Below are positions 8,431 through 19,714 of a stretch of 64,000 nucleotides of DNA, piece after piece. The stretch is from Actinacidiphila rubida (GTDB lineage: Bacteria; Actinomycetota; Actinomycetes; Streptomycetales; Streptomycetaceae). How positions within the stretch are numbered: the first letter of the stretch is position 1; each line of letters opens with the position of its first letter. The stretch covers positions 1-64,000 of the forward strand of contig NZ_FODD01000009.1 in the NCBI RefSeq assembly GCF_900110255.1. Reading direction: 5' to 3'. Made by a program: the position numbers and the translations under genes. The notes below the pieces were generated by a model. It did not search any database. It was given only the letters and a program-made list of their open reading frames with translations, and was not told the origin of the DNA.

Positions 8431-9051
8431 GTGAGAAGCACCGGCGACGGTTGGGTGCCCGGCGGTCCGCTGGCTCTCCACGGGCCCCTGGCCCGCACTG
8501 CTCCGGGCGACTGCGACGGTTCCGGCGGGGCGGGCGGCTCCGACCCCGAGACCACGGGAGAGCAGATCGGCTACCGCGGGCCCACGGCCTGCGCGGCGAC
8601 CGGGATCACCTACCGCCAGCTGGACTACTGGGCCCGCACCGGCCTGGTCGAGCCCAGCGTGCGGCCCGCCTACGGCTCCGGCACCCAGCGGCTGTACGGC
8701 TTCCGCGACGTGGTCGTGCTGAAGATCGTCAAGCGCCTGCTGGACACCGGCGTCTCGCTGCAGAACATCCGCACGGCCGTGCAGCACCTGCGGTCGGTGG
8801 GTCCGTCCGAGCTGGCCCGGATGACGCTGATGAGCGACGGCGCGACGGTCTACGAGTGCACCTCGCCCGACGAGGTCGTCGAGCTGCTGCAGGGCGGCCA
8901 GGGCATCTTCGGCATCGCGGTCGGCGTGGTCTGGCGGGACGTGGAGAGCGCCCTGTCGCAGATGCACGGCGAGCGCGTCGACACCGGCGAGACCCTCGTC
9001 GGCCACAATCCCGAGGACGAGCTGGCCAGGCGGCGCAACCGGGCGGTCTGA
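8431..9051 (+). CDS. MerR-family transcriptional regulator (second of the block)
   Basis: 206 residues from the GTG at 8431, which has GGAGGG five bases upstream. A disordered acidic N-terminal ~45 residues is followed by a MerR helix-turn-helix (GYRGPTACAATGITYRQLDYWARTGLVEPS) and a conserved tail (DGATVYECTSPDEVVELLQGGQGIFGIAVGVVWRD). It corresponds positionally to mycobacterial Rv1830. The last gene of the conserved garA-MerR-nuclease-MerR block; it has its own strong promoter. Targets and effector are unknown. Confidence 0.83.
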   Translation: MRSTGDGWVPGGPLALHGPLARTAPGDCDGSGGAGGSDPETTGEQIGYRGPTACAATGITYRQLDYWARTGLVEPSVRPAYGSGTQRLYGFRDVVVLKIVKRLLDTGVSLQNIRTAVQHLRSVGPSELARMTLMSDGATVYECTSPDEVVELLQGGQGIFGIAVGVVWRDVESALSQMHGERVDTGETLVGHNPEDELARRRNRAV

Positions 9052-9128
9052 GCACCGCGAGCGGCGCGCCGGCGGCACACCGTACACGTGTACGGCCGAT
9101 GTCGGCGGGGTGCGGGACGATCGATGGT

Positions 9129-10541
9129 GTGAGAAGTGCGCCGACGATCCTCCATCTGGACATGGACGCGTTCTTCGCCGCGGTCGAGCAGGCGGCCAAG
9201 CCGAGCCTGCGGGGCAAGCCGGTCGTGGTCGGCGGCCTGGGCAACCGCGGCGTGGTGGCGACCGCGTCCTACGAGGCACGGGTGCACGGCGTCCACTCCG
9301 CGATGGCCACGGCCCACGCCCGCAGGCTCTGCCCCAACGCCGCCTACCTCATCCCGCGCTTCGGCGTCTACCGGCAGATCAGCGAGATCGTGATGGCGCT
9401 GCTCGCCGAGGTGTCCCCGCTGATAGAGCCGCTGAGCCTGGACGAGGCGTTCGTCGACCTGGAGGCCGGCGAGCTGGCCGGCGACCCGCGGGCGGTCGCC
9501 GTGGGCCTGCGCTCCCGCATCCGCGCCGCCACCGGCCTGACCGCCTCGGTGGGCCTGGCCGGGTCCAAGCTGCTCGCCAAGATCGCCTCCGAGCAGGCCA
9601 AGCCGGACGGCCTCGTGGTGGTCCGCCCCGGCAGCGAGCGGGCCCTGCTCGACCCGCTGCCGGTGCGCACCCTGTGGGGCGTGGGACCCGCCACCGCCGA
9701 GCATCTGCGCAAGGCCGGCATCCTGACCGTCGCGGAGATCGCGCAGGCCGGCGAGGCCGAGCTGGTGCGGCTGCTGGGCAAGGCGCACGGCACCTCGCTG
9801 CACGCCATGGCCGCCGGGCTCGACAACCGGCCGGTGGTCGCCGACCGGGACGTGAAGTCCATCTCGGTGGAGGACACCTTCGACAGCGACCTCCACGACC
9901 GCGCCCACGTCCGCTACGAGATCGACCGGCTCGCCGACCGCTGCGTCCAGCGGCTGCGCGGCGCGGGGCGCTCGGGGCGGACCGTGGTCGTCAAGGTGCG
10001 GCGCTACGACTTCTCGACGCTGACCCGCTCCGAGACGCTGCGGGCGCCCACCGACGACCTGTCCGTCGTCCGGGAGACCGCGCGCCGGCTCCTGGAGGCG
10101 GTGGACACCACCGGCGGGGTGCGGCTGCTCGGCGTCGGCGTCGCGGGACTCGCCGACTTCACGCAGGAGGACCTGTTCGCCCAGCACGCCGGCGCCCAGG
10201 AACCGGGGGAGGAGATCGTGCCCGAGCTGCCCGCCGCGCCCCCGCCGCAGCCGGAGCAGGTCCACCGCTGGCTGCCGGGGCAGGACGTGGTGCACGAGGA
10301 GTTCGGGGCCGGGTGGGTCCAGGGCAGCGGGGTGGGCCGCGTCACCGTCCGGTTCGAGGTGCCCTCGGACACCGCGCCCGGCCGGGTGCGCACCTTCCCC
10401 GTCGACGATCCGGCGCTGGCGCACGCCGAACCGCTCCCACTGGTGCCGCCCGGCGGTCAGTCGCCGCCGGCCACCTCGCCGAAGTCGTGGTCCGGCGGCT
10501 CGTCCGGGCCGGGGCCGGAGCGCGGCACGTCCATGTCGTAG
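9129..10541 (+). CDS. dinB: DNA polymerase IV (Y family) with C-terminal Tudor-like extension
   Basis: 470 residues starting at a GTG (9129). Translesion polymerase: catalytic carboxylates lie in LHLDMDAFFAAVEQ (D11) and SLDEAFVDLE, with the thumb/HhH segment GVGPATAEHLRKAGI and a little-finger domain to ~residue 350. Pol IV enzymes are normally 350-400 residues. Here residues ~384-430 (VVHEEFGAGWVQGSGVGRVTVRFE) resemble the small Tudor/SH3-like domain found at the C terminus of UvrD/PcrA helicases, followed by a Pro/Ser-rich tail. The last 85 bp overlap the convergent PRC-barrel gene. Other in-frame starts exist upstream (ATG 9099), but the chosen start fits the family. Confidence 0.85.
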   Translation: MRSAPTILHLDMDAFFAAVEQAAKPSLRGKPVVVGGLGNRGVVATASYEARVHGVHSAMATAHARRLCPNAAYLIPRFGVYRQISEIVMALLAEVSPLIEPLSLDEAFVDLEAGELAGDPRAVAVGLRSRIRAATGLTASVGLAGSKLLAKIASEQAKPDGLVVVRPGSERALLDPLPVRTLWGVGPATAEHLRKAGILTVAEIAQAGEAELVRLLGKAHGTSLHAMAAGLDNRPVVADRDVKSISVEDTFDSDLHDRAHVRYEIDRLADRCVQRLRGAGRSGRTVVVKVRRYDFSTLTRSETLRAPTDDLSVVRETARRLLEAVDTTGGVRLLGVGVAGLADFTQEDLFAQHAGAQEPGEEIVPELPAAPPPQPEQVHRWLPGQDVVHEEFGAGWVQGSGVGRVTVRFEVPSDTAPGRVRTFPVDDPALAHAEPLPLVPPGGQSPPATSPKSWSGGSSGPGPERGTSMS

Positions 10542-10834
10542 TGGTGGTAGAGCTGCAGTTCCTGTTCCGGCGACAGGTGGCGCCCCACGCCGAAGTCGGG
10601 GGCGTCCCGGATCAGGGCCCTGCGGTAGGGCACTCGCAGCACGTCGTTCACGAGTTCGCTGGGCTCGAGCGGCACGAAGGCGTCACGGGTGAACAGGCCC
10701 GTGCGCACTGCCGCCCACTCCGGCGACCCGGTCGCGTCGTCGAGGTACACCTCGTCCACCGTGCCGATCTTCGCGCCGTCGCTGTCCAGGGCGCGGCGTC
10801 CGATCAGGCTGCGCGGGTCGATGTCGCTCTGCAC
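10457..10834 (-). CDS. PRC-barrel domain protein
   Basis: 125 residues from the GTG at 10834, which has GGAGGT directly upstream. Residues ~1-85 form a PRC-barrel (DPRSLIGRRALDSDGAKIGTVDEVYLDDATGSPEWAAVRTG), a beta-barrel adaptor domain found in RimM and in photosynthetic reaction-centre H subunits. The C-terminal part is acidic and Tyr/His-rich. No catalytic residues are evident, so a binding or structural role is inferred. Its 3' end overlaps dinB on the opposite strand by 85 bp. Divergent from the gcvP riboswitch region. Confidence 0.8.
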   Translation of the reverse strand: MQSDIDPRSLIGRRALDSDGAKIGTVDEVYLDDATGSPEWAAVRTGLFTRDAFVPLEPSELVNDVLRVPYRRALIRDAPDFGVGRHLSPEQELQLYHHYDMDVPRSGPGPDEPPDHDFGEVAGGD

Positions 10835-10967
10835 GGGACCTCCAGCCAGCCGAGGACTCGAATACTGCTCGATACCAATCAAAGCCACATCGGAGGCGCT
10901 GTCGACTCGGGACGGCACGCCGTGCTGAGCAGCGGTCGCGCCCCCCGGAGGTGCGCCGGCGCGCTGG

Positions 10968-11218
10968 TAGGCTGGTGAACGGCTGCAGACCCCTTGCGGG
11001 AGAGCTTCCGGATCGTGCCGTCATGGGCGTCGCGGGAGCGCCGAAGGAGCAACCCCTCCCCGGAATCTCTCAGGCACCCGTACCGCATGGACGAGGTCAC
11101 TCTGGAAAGCAGGGCACGCCTCGGGAGCGACGCAGCCTCCGGGACACGGTCCTCACCGACGGTGAAAGCCGCCCCTCACCGGGCGGTGAAGCTCTCAGGT
11201 CCGATGACAGAGGGGGAG
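10968..11218 (+). promoter_or_regulatory. Promoter -10 and tandem glycine riboswitch of gcvP
   Basis: A TAGGCT -10 box at 10968-10973 is followed from about 10994 by two consecutive glycine-aptamer-like modules. The first has GCGGGAGAGC, GCCGAAGGAGCAA and CTCTCAGGCACCCGTACCGCATGGACG (in pieces); the second, from ~11110, has GACGGTGAAAGCCG, GGGCGGTGAAGCTCTCAGGT and ATGACAGAGGGGGA. These are the conserved cores of the glycine riboswitch, which usually activates glycine cleavage genes, and gcvP starts 60 bp later. Exact aptamer boundaries are approximate. Confidence 0.92.
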
Positions 11219-11281
11219 GCCGTACGGGTGTTCGCTCCGCAGCACCCCCGAAGGTCGTCGCAGACCAGGAGGCCTCCTCAC

Positions 11282-14170
<2,889 letters not shown>

Positions 14171-14215
14171 GGCGCGTCCCGGGCCGCCGGCGGCCGCCCG
14201 CCGCCGGGCATGGCA

Positions 14216-14248
14216 GAGCCGGTTCCTCCAGGAGCGGGGAACCGGCTC
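14216..14248 (+). terminator. Hairpin terminator after gcvP
   Basis: GAGCCGGTTCC (14216-14226) and GGAACCGGCTC (14238-14248) form a perfect 11-bp stem with an 11-nt loop, 45 bp after the gcvP stop. It lies between the convergent gcvP and DUF5999 genes and could serve both. No U-run follows. Confidence 0.65.
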
Positions 14249-14292
14249 GGGTGTGCGACCGCGCTGCGTGCGCGGGGGGAGGCCCGGGGGCC

Positions 14293-14499
14293 TCAGGCCG
14301 CCTTGGTGATCCGGCCGCTGTCCAGCGGGCGGTGCGGCGCGATGATCCGGCCGTCGGGGAGCAGCTCCCCGGTGTCGTCGAAGAGCAGTACTCCGTTGCA
14401 CAACAGGCTCCAGCCCTGCTCGGGGTGGTGGGCCACGGTGCGGGCCGCCTCCCGGTCGGAGCAGTCGGCGGCGGGGCACTGCGGTTGGTGCTGGCACAT
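14293..14499 (-). CDS. DUF5999 family small protein
   Basis: 68 residues beginning MCQHQPQCPAADCSDREAAR and continuing HHPEQGWSLLCNGVLLFDDTGELLPDG, characteristic of the streptomycete DUF5999 family. Three early cysteines (C2, C8, C13) plus H4 suggest metal binding, but this is not demonstrated. The ATG at 14499 starts at the family-conserved methionine; the longer in-frame reading to 14667 is not conserved-looking. Function unknown. Confidence 0.82.
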   Translation of the reverse strand: MCQHQPQCPAADCSDREAARTVAHHPEQGWSLLCNGVLLFDDTGELLPDGRIIAPHRPLDSGRITKAA

Positions 14500-14692
14500 G
14501 GTCGTCGGTGTCTTTTCGTGTGAGTGGTGAGTGGTGCGTTCGGTCGCGCTGCCTGCCTCGTTCACGTCCGTCCCCCCGATCGTGCGCGGCGGTCCCAGTG
14601 TTGTCCTGCCGGGGTGATTCCGCAGGGATTTCCCCGAGCCGGTCCTCATTGGAGGATGACGCGTCACTCGCGCGGGCGGTTGCGCGCCGCCA

Positions 14693-14741
14693 CGCGGTAC
14701 TGTGCCCCCTCGCCGGATCGGCGAGGGGGCACAGTACCGCG
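14693..14741 (-). terminator. Long hairpin terminator for the 14767-15354 gene
   Basis: A perfect inverted repeat of 23 bp per arm (14693-14715 and 14719-14741) with a three-base loop lies just downstream of the stop codon of the minus-strand gene ending at 14767. This is one of the strongest hairpins of the window. It also isolates the DUF5999 gene from read-through. No T-tract is seen on either side. Confidence 0.75.
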
Positions 14742-14766
14742 TTCGGGGGCGCGGGCCCCGCGCCGG

Positions 14767-15354
14767 TCAGGCCGGAGAGCCGGCCAGCGGCGGCGGTGCC
14801 AGCCGTACGTTGAGTACCGGCGCCAGCTCCACCAGGCGGTACACCCGGTGGGAGGCGATCCCGGGCGGTGCCGGCGCCAGCGGGATGAGCAGGTCCGCGG
14901 GGTCGGGCTGGGCGGTGGCCGCGTCGGCGCGCGGCACCGCGTGCAGCCACAGCGCCAGCATGTACAGGCCGGGCACCGACAGCAGGTGCGGCTGGTACGT
15001 GGCCGGCAGGGCGTCCGCCTGCCGCAGCGCCCGCTCCGTGGACACCAGGTACGGGCCCTCGGAGAAGCGTGAGAACACCCATCCGTCCGGTGTCGCCACC
15101 GTCTCGCCCGCCGCGGCGACCCGCGCCCCCACCCGGATATGGAACCGCCAGCCGGTCAGCCGCGCCTGGGGAAGGGCACCGGGAACCGATGCCGGTTCGA
15201 ACACATGGACAGGCAGCGGGTGTTCGGCGTCCAGCGGCCCCTCCGCGGTACGCAGGGCCGGGGTACGCGCCTCCAGGACCGCGGTGGGCGAACTGAGCGC
15301 CGCGAGGACGCTCAGGAGGGCAGGAGCGGGTGCAGGGGGGACAAGCAGCGGCAT
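14767..15354 (-). CDS. Hypothetical protein
   Basis: 195 residues from the ATG at 15354 (GAGAGG upstream; the in-frame start at 15456 is less likely). It is soluble, proline- and alanine-rich, with HIRVGARVAAAGETVATPDGWVFSRFSEGPYLVSTERAL in the middle (given in part), suggesting a small beta domain. I recognise no catalytic motif and no confident family. Codon bias (GC-rich third positions) supports a real gene, as does the strong hairpin directly after its stop. It lies alone between DUF5999 and a ~470-bp intergenic region. Confidence 0.65.
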   Translation of the reverse strand: MPLLVPPAPAPALLSVLAALSSPTAVLEARTPALRTAEGPLDAEHPLPVHVFEPASVPGALPQARLTGWRFHIRVGARVAAAGETVATPDGWVFSRFSEGPYLVSTERALRQADALPATYQPHLLSVPGLYMLALWLHAVPRADAATAQPDPADLLIPLAPAPPGIASHRVYRLVELAPVLNVRLAPPPLAGSPA

Positions 15355-15825
15355 GATGTCGCCTCTCACTCTGGAGACACAACGGGAGACACAGGTGGTG
15401 CGGGGTGGGGATGCGGACGGCGCCGTGGGTCCTGGGGGGATGTCCGGCACGGGCACGTCCGGCGAGGGCGGAGTCTTTGCCTTGTGCGCGGAGTTTATAC
15501 GACGCGTGTTCGCTCCGTGTTTCGTCTAGTCGCTGCCAGTATTACGCGCAAGGCGAGAATTCGCCTTCTTTGACAGGCGGCTCCCCGGCATTCCCGCAGG
15601 GTATGGGGCGACCGGTGCATTTTTCTGCCTGTCACGGTCGGCCGGAACCCGTCGGTCGATTTCGACGGGGTTTACGCAGGTCTCCCGCGCCTGAATGTGC
15701 CGCTGTCAGGTGCCGCGTGGTGCTGCACAGAGCAAGCGTAGCGTGCAGGACCGATCGGGTGTGGCGTTATCGATCATTTGGGTGGGCATCCTCCGTGGGG
15801 GACCGCTAGCGGGAGGGAAGCTCCG
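15355..15825. other. Intergenic region between divergent genes
   Basis: About 470 bp that is noticeably less GC-rich than its surroundings. A short hairpin, AAGGCGA-GAAT-TCGCCTT (15550-15567), is followed by TTGACA (15570-15575), which has no well-spaced -10. Reading frames here lack GC-biased third positions and family resemblance, so I call no gene. It probably holds the divergent promoters of the flanking genes. Confidence 0.5.
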
Positions 15826-17316
15826 ATGGGGGAGAAGGTCGTGGCCGGTGCGTTCGACCTGGCCGACCGCCGGATGTACCGGCGCAAGCTGCAGCAGTGT
15901 CTGCTGGGGCTGGAGCGGCTGTTGGACGAACGGCGATTCGAACGGCCACGCAATCTCATGGGCCTGGAGATCGAATTGAATCTCGCCGATTCCGCCGGGC
16001 TGCCCCGCATGATGAACGAAGAGGTGCTGGAGCGCATCGCGAGCCACGATTTCCAGACCGAGCTGGCACAGTTCAATATTGAAGTGAACATCGCGCCCCA
16101 CCCGCTATCGGGCCGGGTCCTCGACCGGCTGGCGGAGGAACTGCGTACCGGTCTGGGCTACGCCGACCGGATGGCGCGTGAAGTGGGTGCACACATCGTG
16201 ATGGTGGGAATTCTGCCGACTCTTGAGGCGCAGGACCTCGTCTCGGCGAACCTGTCCAGGGCCGACCGGTACACCCTGCTCAACGACCGCATCCTGGCTA
16301 TGCGGGGCGAGGACATCACCGTCGACATCGAAGGTGTCGAGCACCTCGTCTACACCTCCTCGTCCATCGCGCCCGAGGCCGCCTGCACCTCCACCCAGCT
16401 GCACCTGCAGGTCACGCCGGGCCGCTTCGCCGCCGTGTGGAACGCCGCACAGGCGGTGTCCGGCCCGCAGATCGCCGCCGCGGCCAACTCCCCGTTCCTG
16501 TTCGGCCGCGAGCTGTGGCGCGAGACGCGGCCGCTGCTGTTCCAGCAGGCGACCGACACCCGCCCGTTGGAGCTGCGGGCCCAGGGCGTGCGGCCGCTCA
16601 CCTGGTTCGGGGAGCGGTGGATCGACTCGGTGTCCGACCTCTTCGAGGAGAACGTGCGCTACTTCCCCTCGCTGCTGCCGATCTGCGACGAGGAGGACCC
16701 GCTGAAGGTGCTCGACGACGGCGGCATCCCGCGGCTGCGCGAGCTGACCCTGCACAACGGGACCATCTACCGCTGGAACCGGCCGGTCTACCAGGTCGTC
16801 GACGGGGTGCCGCACCTGCGGGTGGAGAACCGCGTGCTGCCCGCCGGGCCGACCGTCGCCGACGTCCTGGCCAACGCCGCGTTCTACTACGGCCTGGTGC
16901 GGGCCCTGGCCGAGGCGCCCCGCCCGCTGTGGCAGCGCATGCCGTTCGACGCCGCCGCGGCCAACTTCGACGCGGCCTGCCGGGACGGCATCGGCGCCGT
17001 GCTGCACTGGCCGCGCGGGCGCGGCAGCGCGCTCGCCGAGGTGCCGGCCGCCGACCTGATCCGCGACGAGCTGCTGCCGCTGGCCGCCGCGGGCCTGGAC
17101 GCCTGGGGCATCGACCCGGTGGACCGCGACCGCTACCTGGGCATCATCGAGGAGCGGTGCCGGCGCCGTACCAACGGCGCCGAGTGGCAGGCCGAGGTCT
17201 TCCACCGCCTGCTGGAGCGCGGCGCCGACCGCCGGACCGCCCTGGCCACCATGACCCAGCGCTACCGCGACCTGACGGAGGCGGGAGAGCCGGTCCACAC
17301 CTGGCCCACCGGCTGA
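15826..17316 (+). CDS. Glutamate-cysteine ligase family (GCS2-like) protein
   Basis: 496 residues from the ATG at 15826, with GGGAGGGAAG just upstream. The segment FERPRNLMGLEIELNLAD...NEEVLERIASHDFQTELAQFNIEVNIAP matches the carboxylate-amine ligase GCS2 fold (glutamate binding and Mg/ATP sites), as do TSTQLHLQVTPGRF and EVNIAPHPLSG. Family members ligate an amino acid to another amine using ATP. Streptomyces make mycothiol rather than glutathione, so the true substrate is unclear and the gene-name annotation should be treated as family level. It stands alone as a transcription unit. Confidence 0.75.
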   Translation: MGEKVVAGAFDLADRRMYRRKLQQCLLGLERLLDERRFERPRNLMGLEIELNLADSAGLPRMMNEEVLERIASHDFQTELAQFNIEVNIAPHPLSGRVLDRLAEELRTGLGYADRMAREVGAHIVMVGILPTLEAQDLVSANLSRADRYTLLNDRILAMRGEDITVDIEGVEHLVYTSSSIAPEAACTSTQLHLQVTPGRFAAVWNAAQAVSGPQIAAAANSPFLFGRELWRETRPLLFQQATDTRPLELRAQGVRPLTWFGERWIDSVSDLFEENVRYFPSLLPICDEEDPLKVLDDGGIPRLRELTLHNGTIYRWNRPVYQVVDGVPHLRVENRVLPAGPTVADVLANAAFYYGLVRALAEAPRPLWQRMPFDAAAANFDAACRDGIGAVLHWPRGRGSALAEVPAADLIRDELLPLAAAGLDAWGIDPVDRDRYLGIIEERCRRRTNGAEWQAEVFHRLLERGADRRTALATMTQRYRDLTEAGEPVHTWPTG

Positions 17317-17477
17317 ACCGCCCTCCCGTGTCACCGTCCCCGCGCCGCTCCCGGCCCGACGGCACCGCCTGAGGTGGGGGGTGGCTCCGCCCGGCGGAGC
17401 GGGATCTTCGTATCTTTTGCGGAGACCCTTTTCGCGTGCGGACGGCGCGCAGGCGGGACGACGACACTGGAGGGCCC

Positions 17478-18263
17478 GTGCACGCTGAGTCATACGAGCT
17501 GGAGACGCGGCTGGAACCGCGGACGCTGCGCAGCGAGACGCTGATCGTGCTCGGCCTGTCGCTGGGCGCCAGCGGGGTCTCCGCGCTCATCAGCTTCATC
17601 GGCTCGGTGACCCGCCCCGGCGCGCTGAAGAACCAGTCGGCCACCCTCGTCAGCTCCGCGGCCCCGGGCCGTCCCTGGCTCGACCTCGCCTGGCAGCTCT
17701 TCGGCATCGCCAGCGCCCTGGTGCCGGTGGCGCTGGTGGCCCACCTGCTGGCCCGCGAGCGCGTCGGGATGCCGGTGATGGGCTTCGACCGGACCCAGCC
17801 GCGCCGCGACCTGCTGCGCGGCACGGTCGTCGCGGCCGTCATCGGCGGGATCGGGCTGGCCTTCTACCTCGGCGTGCGGGCGGCCGGCTTCAACCTGACC
17901 GTCGTGCCGGAGTCACTGCCGAACGTGTGGTGGAAGATCCCCGTGCTGGTGCTGTCCGCCGTGCAGAACGCCGTGCTCGAGGAGACCATCGTCGTCGGCT
18001 ACCTGCTGCGCAGGCTGGGGCAGTTGGGCTGGACGCCGGCCGGCGCGCTGGCCGCCAGCGCGGTGCTCCGCGGCTCGTACCACCTCTACCAGGGGCTCGG
18101 CGGCTTCTTCGGGAACATGGCGATGGGTGTGGTCTTCGTCCTGCTGTACCGGCGCTGGGGCCGGGTGGGTCCCCTGGTCGCCGCGCACTCGCTCATCGAC
18201 ACGGTGGCCTTCGTCGGCTACGCGCTGCTGGCCGGGAAGGTCGGCTGGCTGCCCACGGGCTGA
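17478..18263 (+). CDS. CPBP-family intramembrane metalloprotease
   Basis: 261 residues from the GTG at 17478 (GGAGGG 17469-17474). About seven membrane helices. The ABI/CPBP motifs are present with a variant first motif: EETIVVGYLLRR, where the usual EExxxR has valine/glycine in place of the arginine; then RGSYHLYQG carrying the first histidine and AHSLIDTVAFVGY carrying the second with an Asp. Family members are membrane proteases (Rce1/bacteriocin immunity type). Streptomycete relatives commonly have this variant, so activity is plausible but unproven. Confidence 0.82.
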   Translation: MHAESYELETRLEPRTLRSETLIVLGLSLGASGVSALISFIGSVTRPGALKNQSATLVSSAAPGRPWLDLAWQLFGIASALVPVALVAHLLARERVGMPVMGFDRTQPRRDLLRGTVVAAVIGGIGLAFYLGVRAAGFNLTVVPESLPNVWWKIPVLVLSAVQNAVLEETIVVGYLLRRLGQLGWTPAGALAASAVLRGSYHLYQGLGGFFGNMAMGVVFVLLYRRWGRVGPLVAAHSLIDTVAFVGYALLAGKVGWLPTG

Positions 18264-18464
18264 GCCGCGCCCGGGCGCCTGCCTGACACATCCCGCCTGC
18301 CCCGCGGGGCCTGGCGCGCACGCTGTCCCCCCGCCTGGCGGCCGGGAGGTGCCCCCACCTTCCGCCTGGCGATCGCACCACCAGGCCCCCCGGGCCTCGC
18401 CCTGCGGGCGGATGGCGCTGTGTGTCGGACAGCCCCGGGCGCCGGGTGCGGGCGGTGCTGCCGG

Positions 18465-19286
18465 TCAGGGCACCGCGTGCAGCTCGCCGTCCACGACGGT
18501 GACCGCGGAGCCCGTCAGCAGCACGCGGTCGCCGAGCAGGCGGGTGGCGACCAGCCCGGACCGCGCCGACGCCTGGAGGCCGGTCAGCACGTCGCTCCCC
18601 AGCCGCGCGGACCAGAACGGGGCCAGCGCGGTGTGGGCGCTGCCGGTGACCGGGTCCTCGTCGATGCCTACGGCGGGGAAGAAGCCGCGCGAGACGAAGT
18701 CGTAGCCGCGGCTCCGGTCGTCCGCCGCCGCCGTGGCGATGATCCCGCGCTCCGAGAGCCGGGCCAGCGCCGCGAAGTCCGGGGTCAGCGCGCGCACCGT
18801 CGCCTCGTCGGCGACCTCGACGAGCAGGTCGCCGCAGTCGGGTCCGGTGTCGAGCACGCGCAGGGGCTGCGCGCCGAGTGCCGTGGCGAGGCCGTCGGGG
18901 GCGGTGGTGGGAGTCAGCGGGGCGGCGGGGAAGTCCAGGGTGATCGTGCCGTCACCGCCGGTCTCCGCGGACAGCACGCCGGCCCGGGTGCGGAAGCGGA
19001 TCGTGCCGCCGTCGGCTCCCGTGGTCCGCAGCACGTGGGCGGTGGCCAGGGTGGCGTGGCCGCACAGGCCGACCTCGGTCACCGGGGTGAACCAGCGCAA
19101 CGCCCACCCGGCGTCCGGTGCGCCGGTCAGGGGGTGGGCGAAGGCGGTCTCGGAGAGGTTCATCTCCGCCGCCACCTGCTGCATCCACGCCTCGGGCGGG
19201 AACTCGTCCGAGCCGACCAGAAGCACCCCCGCGGGGTTGCCGCCGAAGGGCCGGTCGGTGAACGCGTCGACGATTCTGATCCGCAT
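18465..19286 (-). CDS. PhzF family isomerase
   Basis: 273 residues with the PhzF/diaminopimelate epimerase-like fold signatures: IRIVDAFTDRPFGGNPAGVLL at the start, MNLSETAFAHP with the catalytic acid E46, GLCGHATLATAHVL, and a C-terminal RGYDFVSRGFFPAVGIDEDPVTGSAHTAL. PhzF isomerises trans-2,3-dihydro-3-hydroxyanthranilate in phenazine synthesis, but most genomic homologues, as here with no other phz genes nearby, have unknown substrates. Length and motifs are intact. Confidence 0.88.
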   Translation of the reverse strand: MRIRIVDAFTDRPFGGNPAGVLLVGSDEFPPEAWMQQVAAEMNLSETAFAHPLTGAPDAGWALRWFTPVTEVGLCGHATLATAHVLRTTGADGGTIRFRTRAGVLSAETGGDGTITLDFPAAPLTPTTAPDGLATALGAQPLRVLDTGPDCGDLLVEVADEATVRALTPDFAALARLSERGIIATAAADDRSRGYDFVSRGFFPAVGIDEDPVTGSAHTALAPFWSARLGSDVLTGLQASARSGLVATRLLGDRVLLTGSAVTVVDGELHAVP

Positions 19287-19365
19287 GCGGCGACTCTAGG
19301 GGCTGGGAACGGCCGTCGCCGCCCGTTCGCGGGCGGCGACGTGGGGAAGATCCCTTGCCCGTGGT

Positions 19366-19557
19366 TCAGGCGTGCTGCGGGACCTCGTCCTTGAGCGTGG
19401 CCCTGATCTGCTCGCGCAGTTCCGGCCCGTCGGTGTGGCCGTGCACGGACACCGCGTGCTCGCTGGCGGCACGCATCACCTCGTCCTCCTCACCGGCGAT
19501 GGTGAGGCTGCAGTTCGACTCGCTGGGGTATTCACGGCAGTCGGCGACTTTGCGCAT
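19366..19557 (-). CDS. DUF1059 family small protein
   Basis: 63 residues from the ATG at 19557, preceded by an AGGAGGAGG-like ribosome-binding site. MRKVADCREYPSESNCSLTIAGEEDEV is the DUF1059 signature, with conserved cysteines at 7 and 16. The C-terminal part is a charged helix. Role unknown. It is divergent from the methyltransferase gene, with the dyad at 19647 between them. Confidence 0.82.
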   Translation of the reverse strand: MRKVADCREYPSESNCSLTIAGEEDEVMRAASEHAVSVHGHTDGPELREQIRATLKDEVPQHA

Positions 19558-19646
19558 GACGCACCTCCTCCTTGCCCTCGAGTCTAGGCCGACGAGTCCG
19601 CCCGCACCTGTGCAGAGCATCGTCGATCGTGACGAAAGCCCTCTGG

Positions 19647-19662
19647 TACGGACAAGTCCGTA
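19647..19662. promoter_or_regulatory. Perfect dyad, candidate operator
   Basis: TACGGAC-AA-GTCCGTA is a 16-bp inverted repeat with perfect 7-bp arms, lying between the divergent DUF1059 (start 19557) and methyltransferase (start 19715) genes. Its form suits a dimeric helix-turn-helix repressor of TetR type. No TetR gene is adjacent, so the binding protein is unknown. Confidence 0.5.
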
Positions 19663-19714
19663 TTGTGCGGCGGTCGCGGCCTCTGCTGGAGTGGAGGACG
19701 AGGAGGTGGGCGTC

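Noticed and set aside
15405-15809. A 134-codon plus-strand open frame in the gap between divergent genes
   Set aside because: No family resemblance, no ribosome-binding site, and Arg/Ser/Cys-rich composition without coding bias; it overlaps promoter-like sequence.
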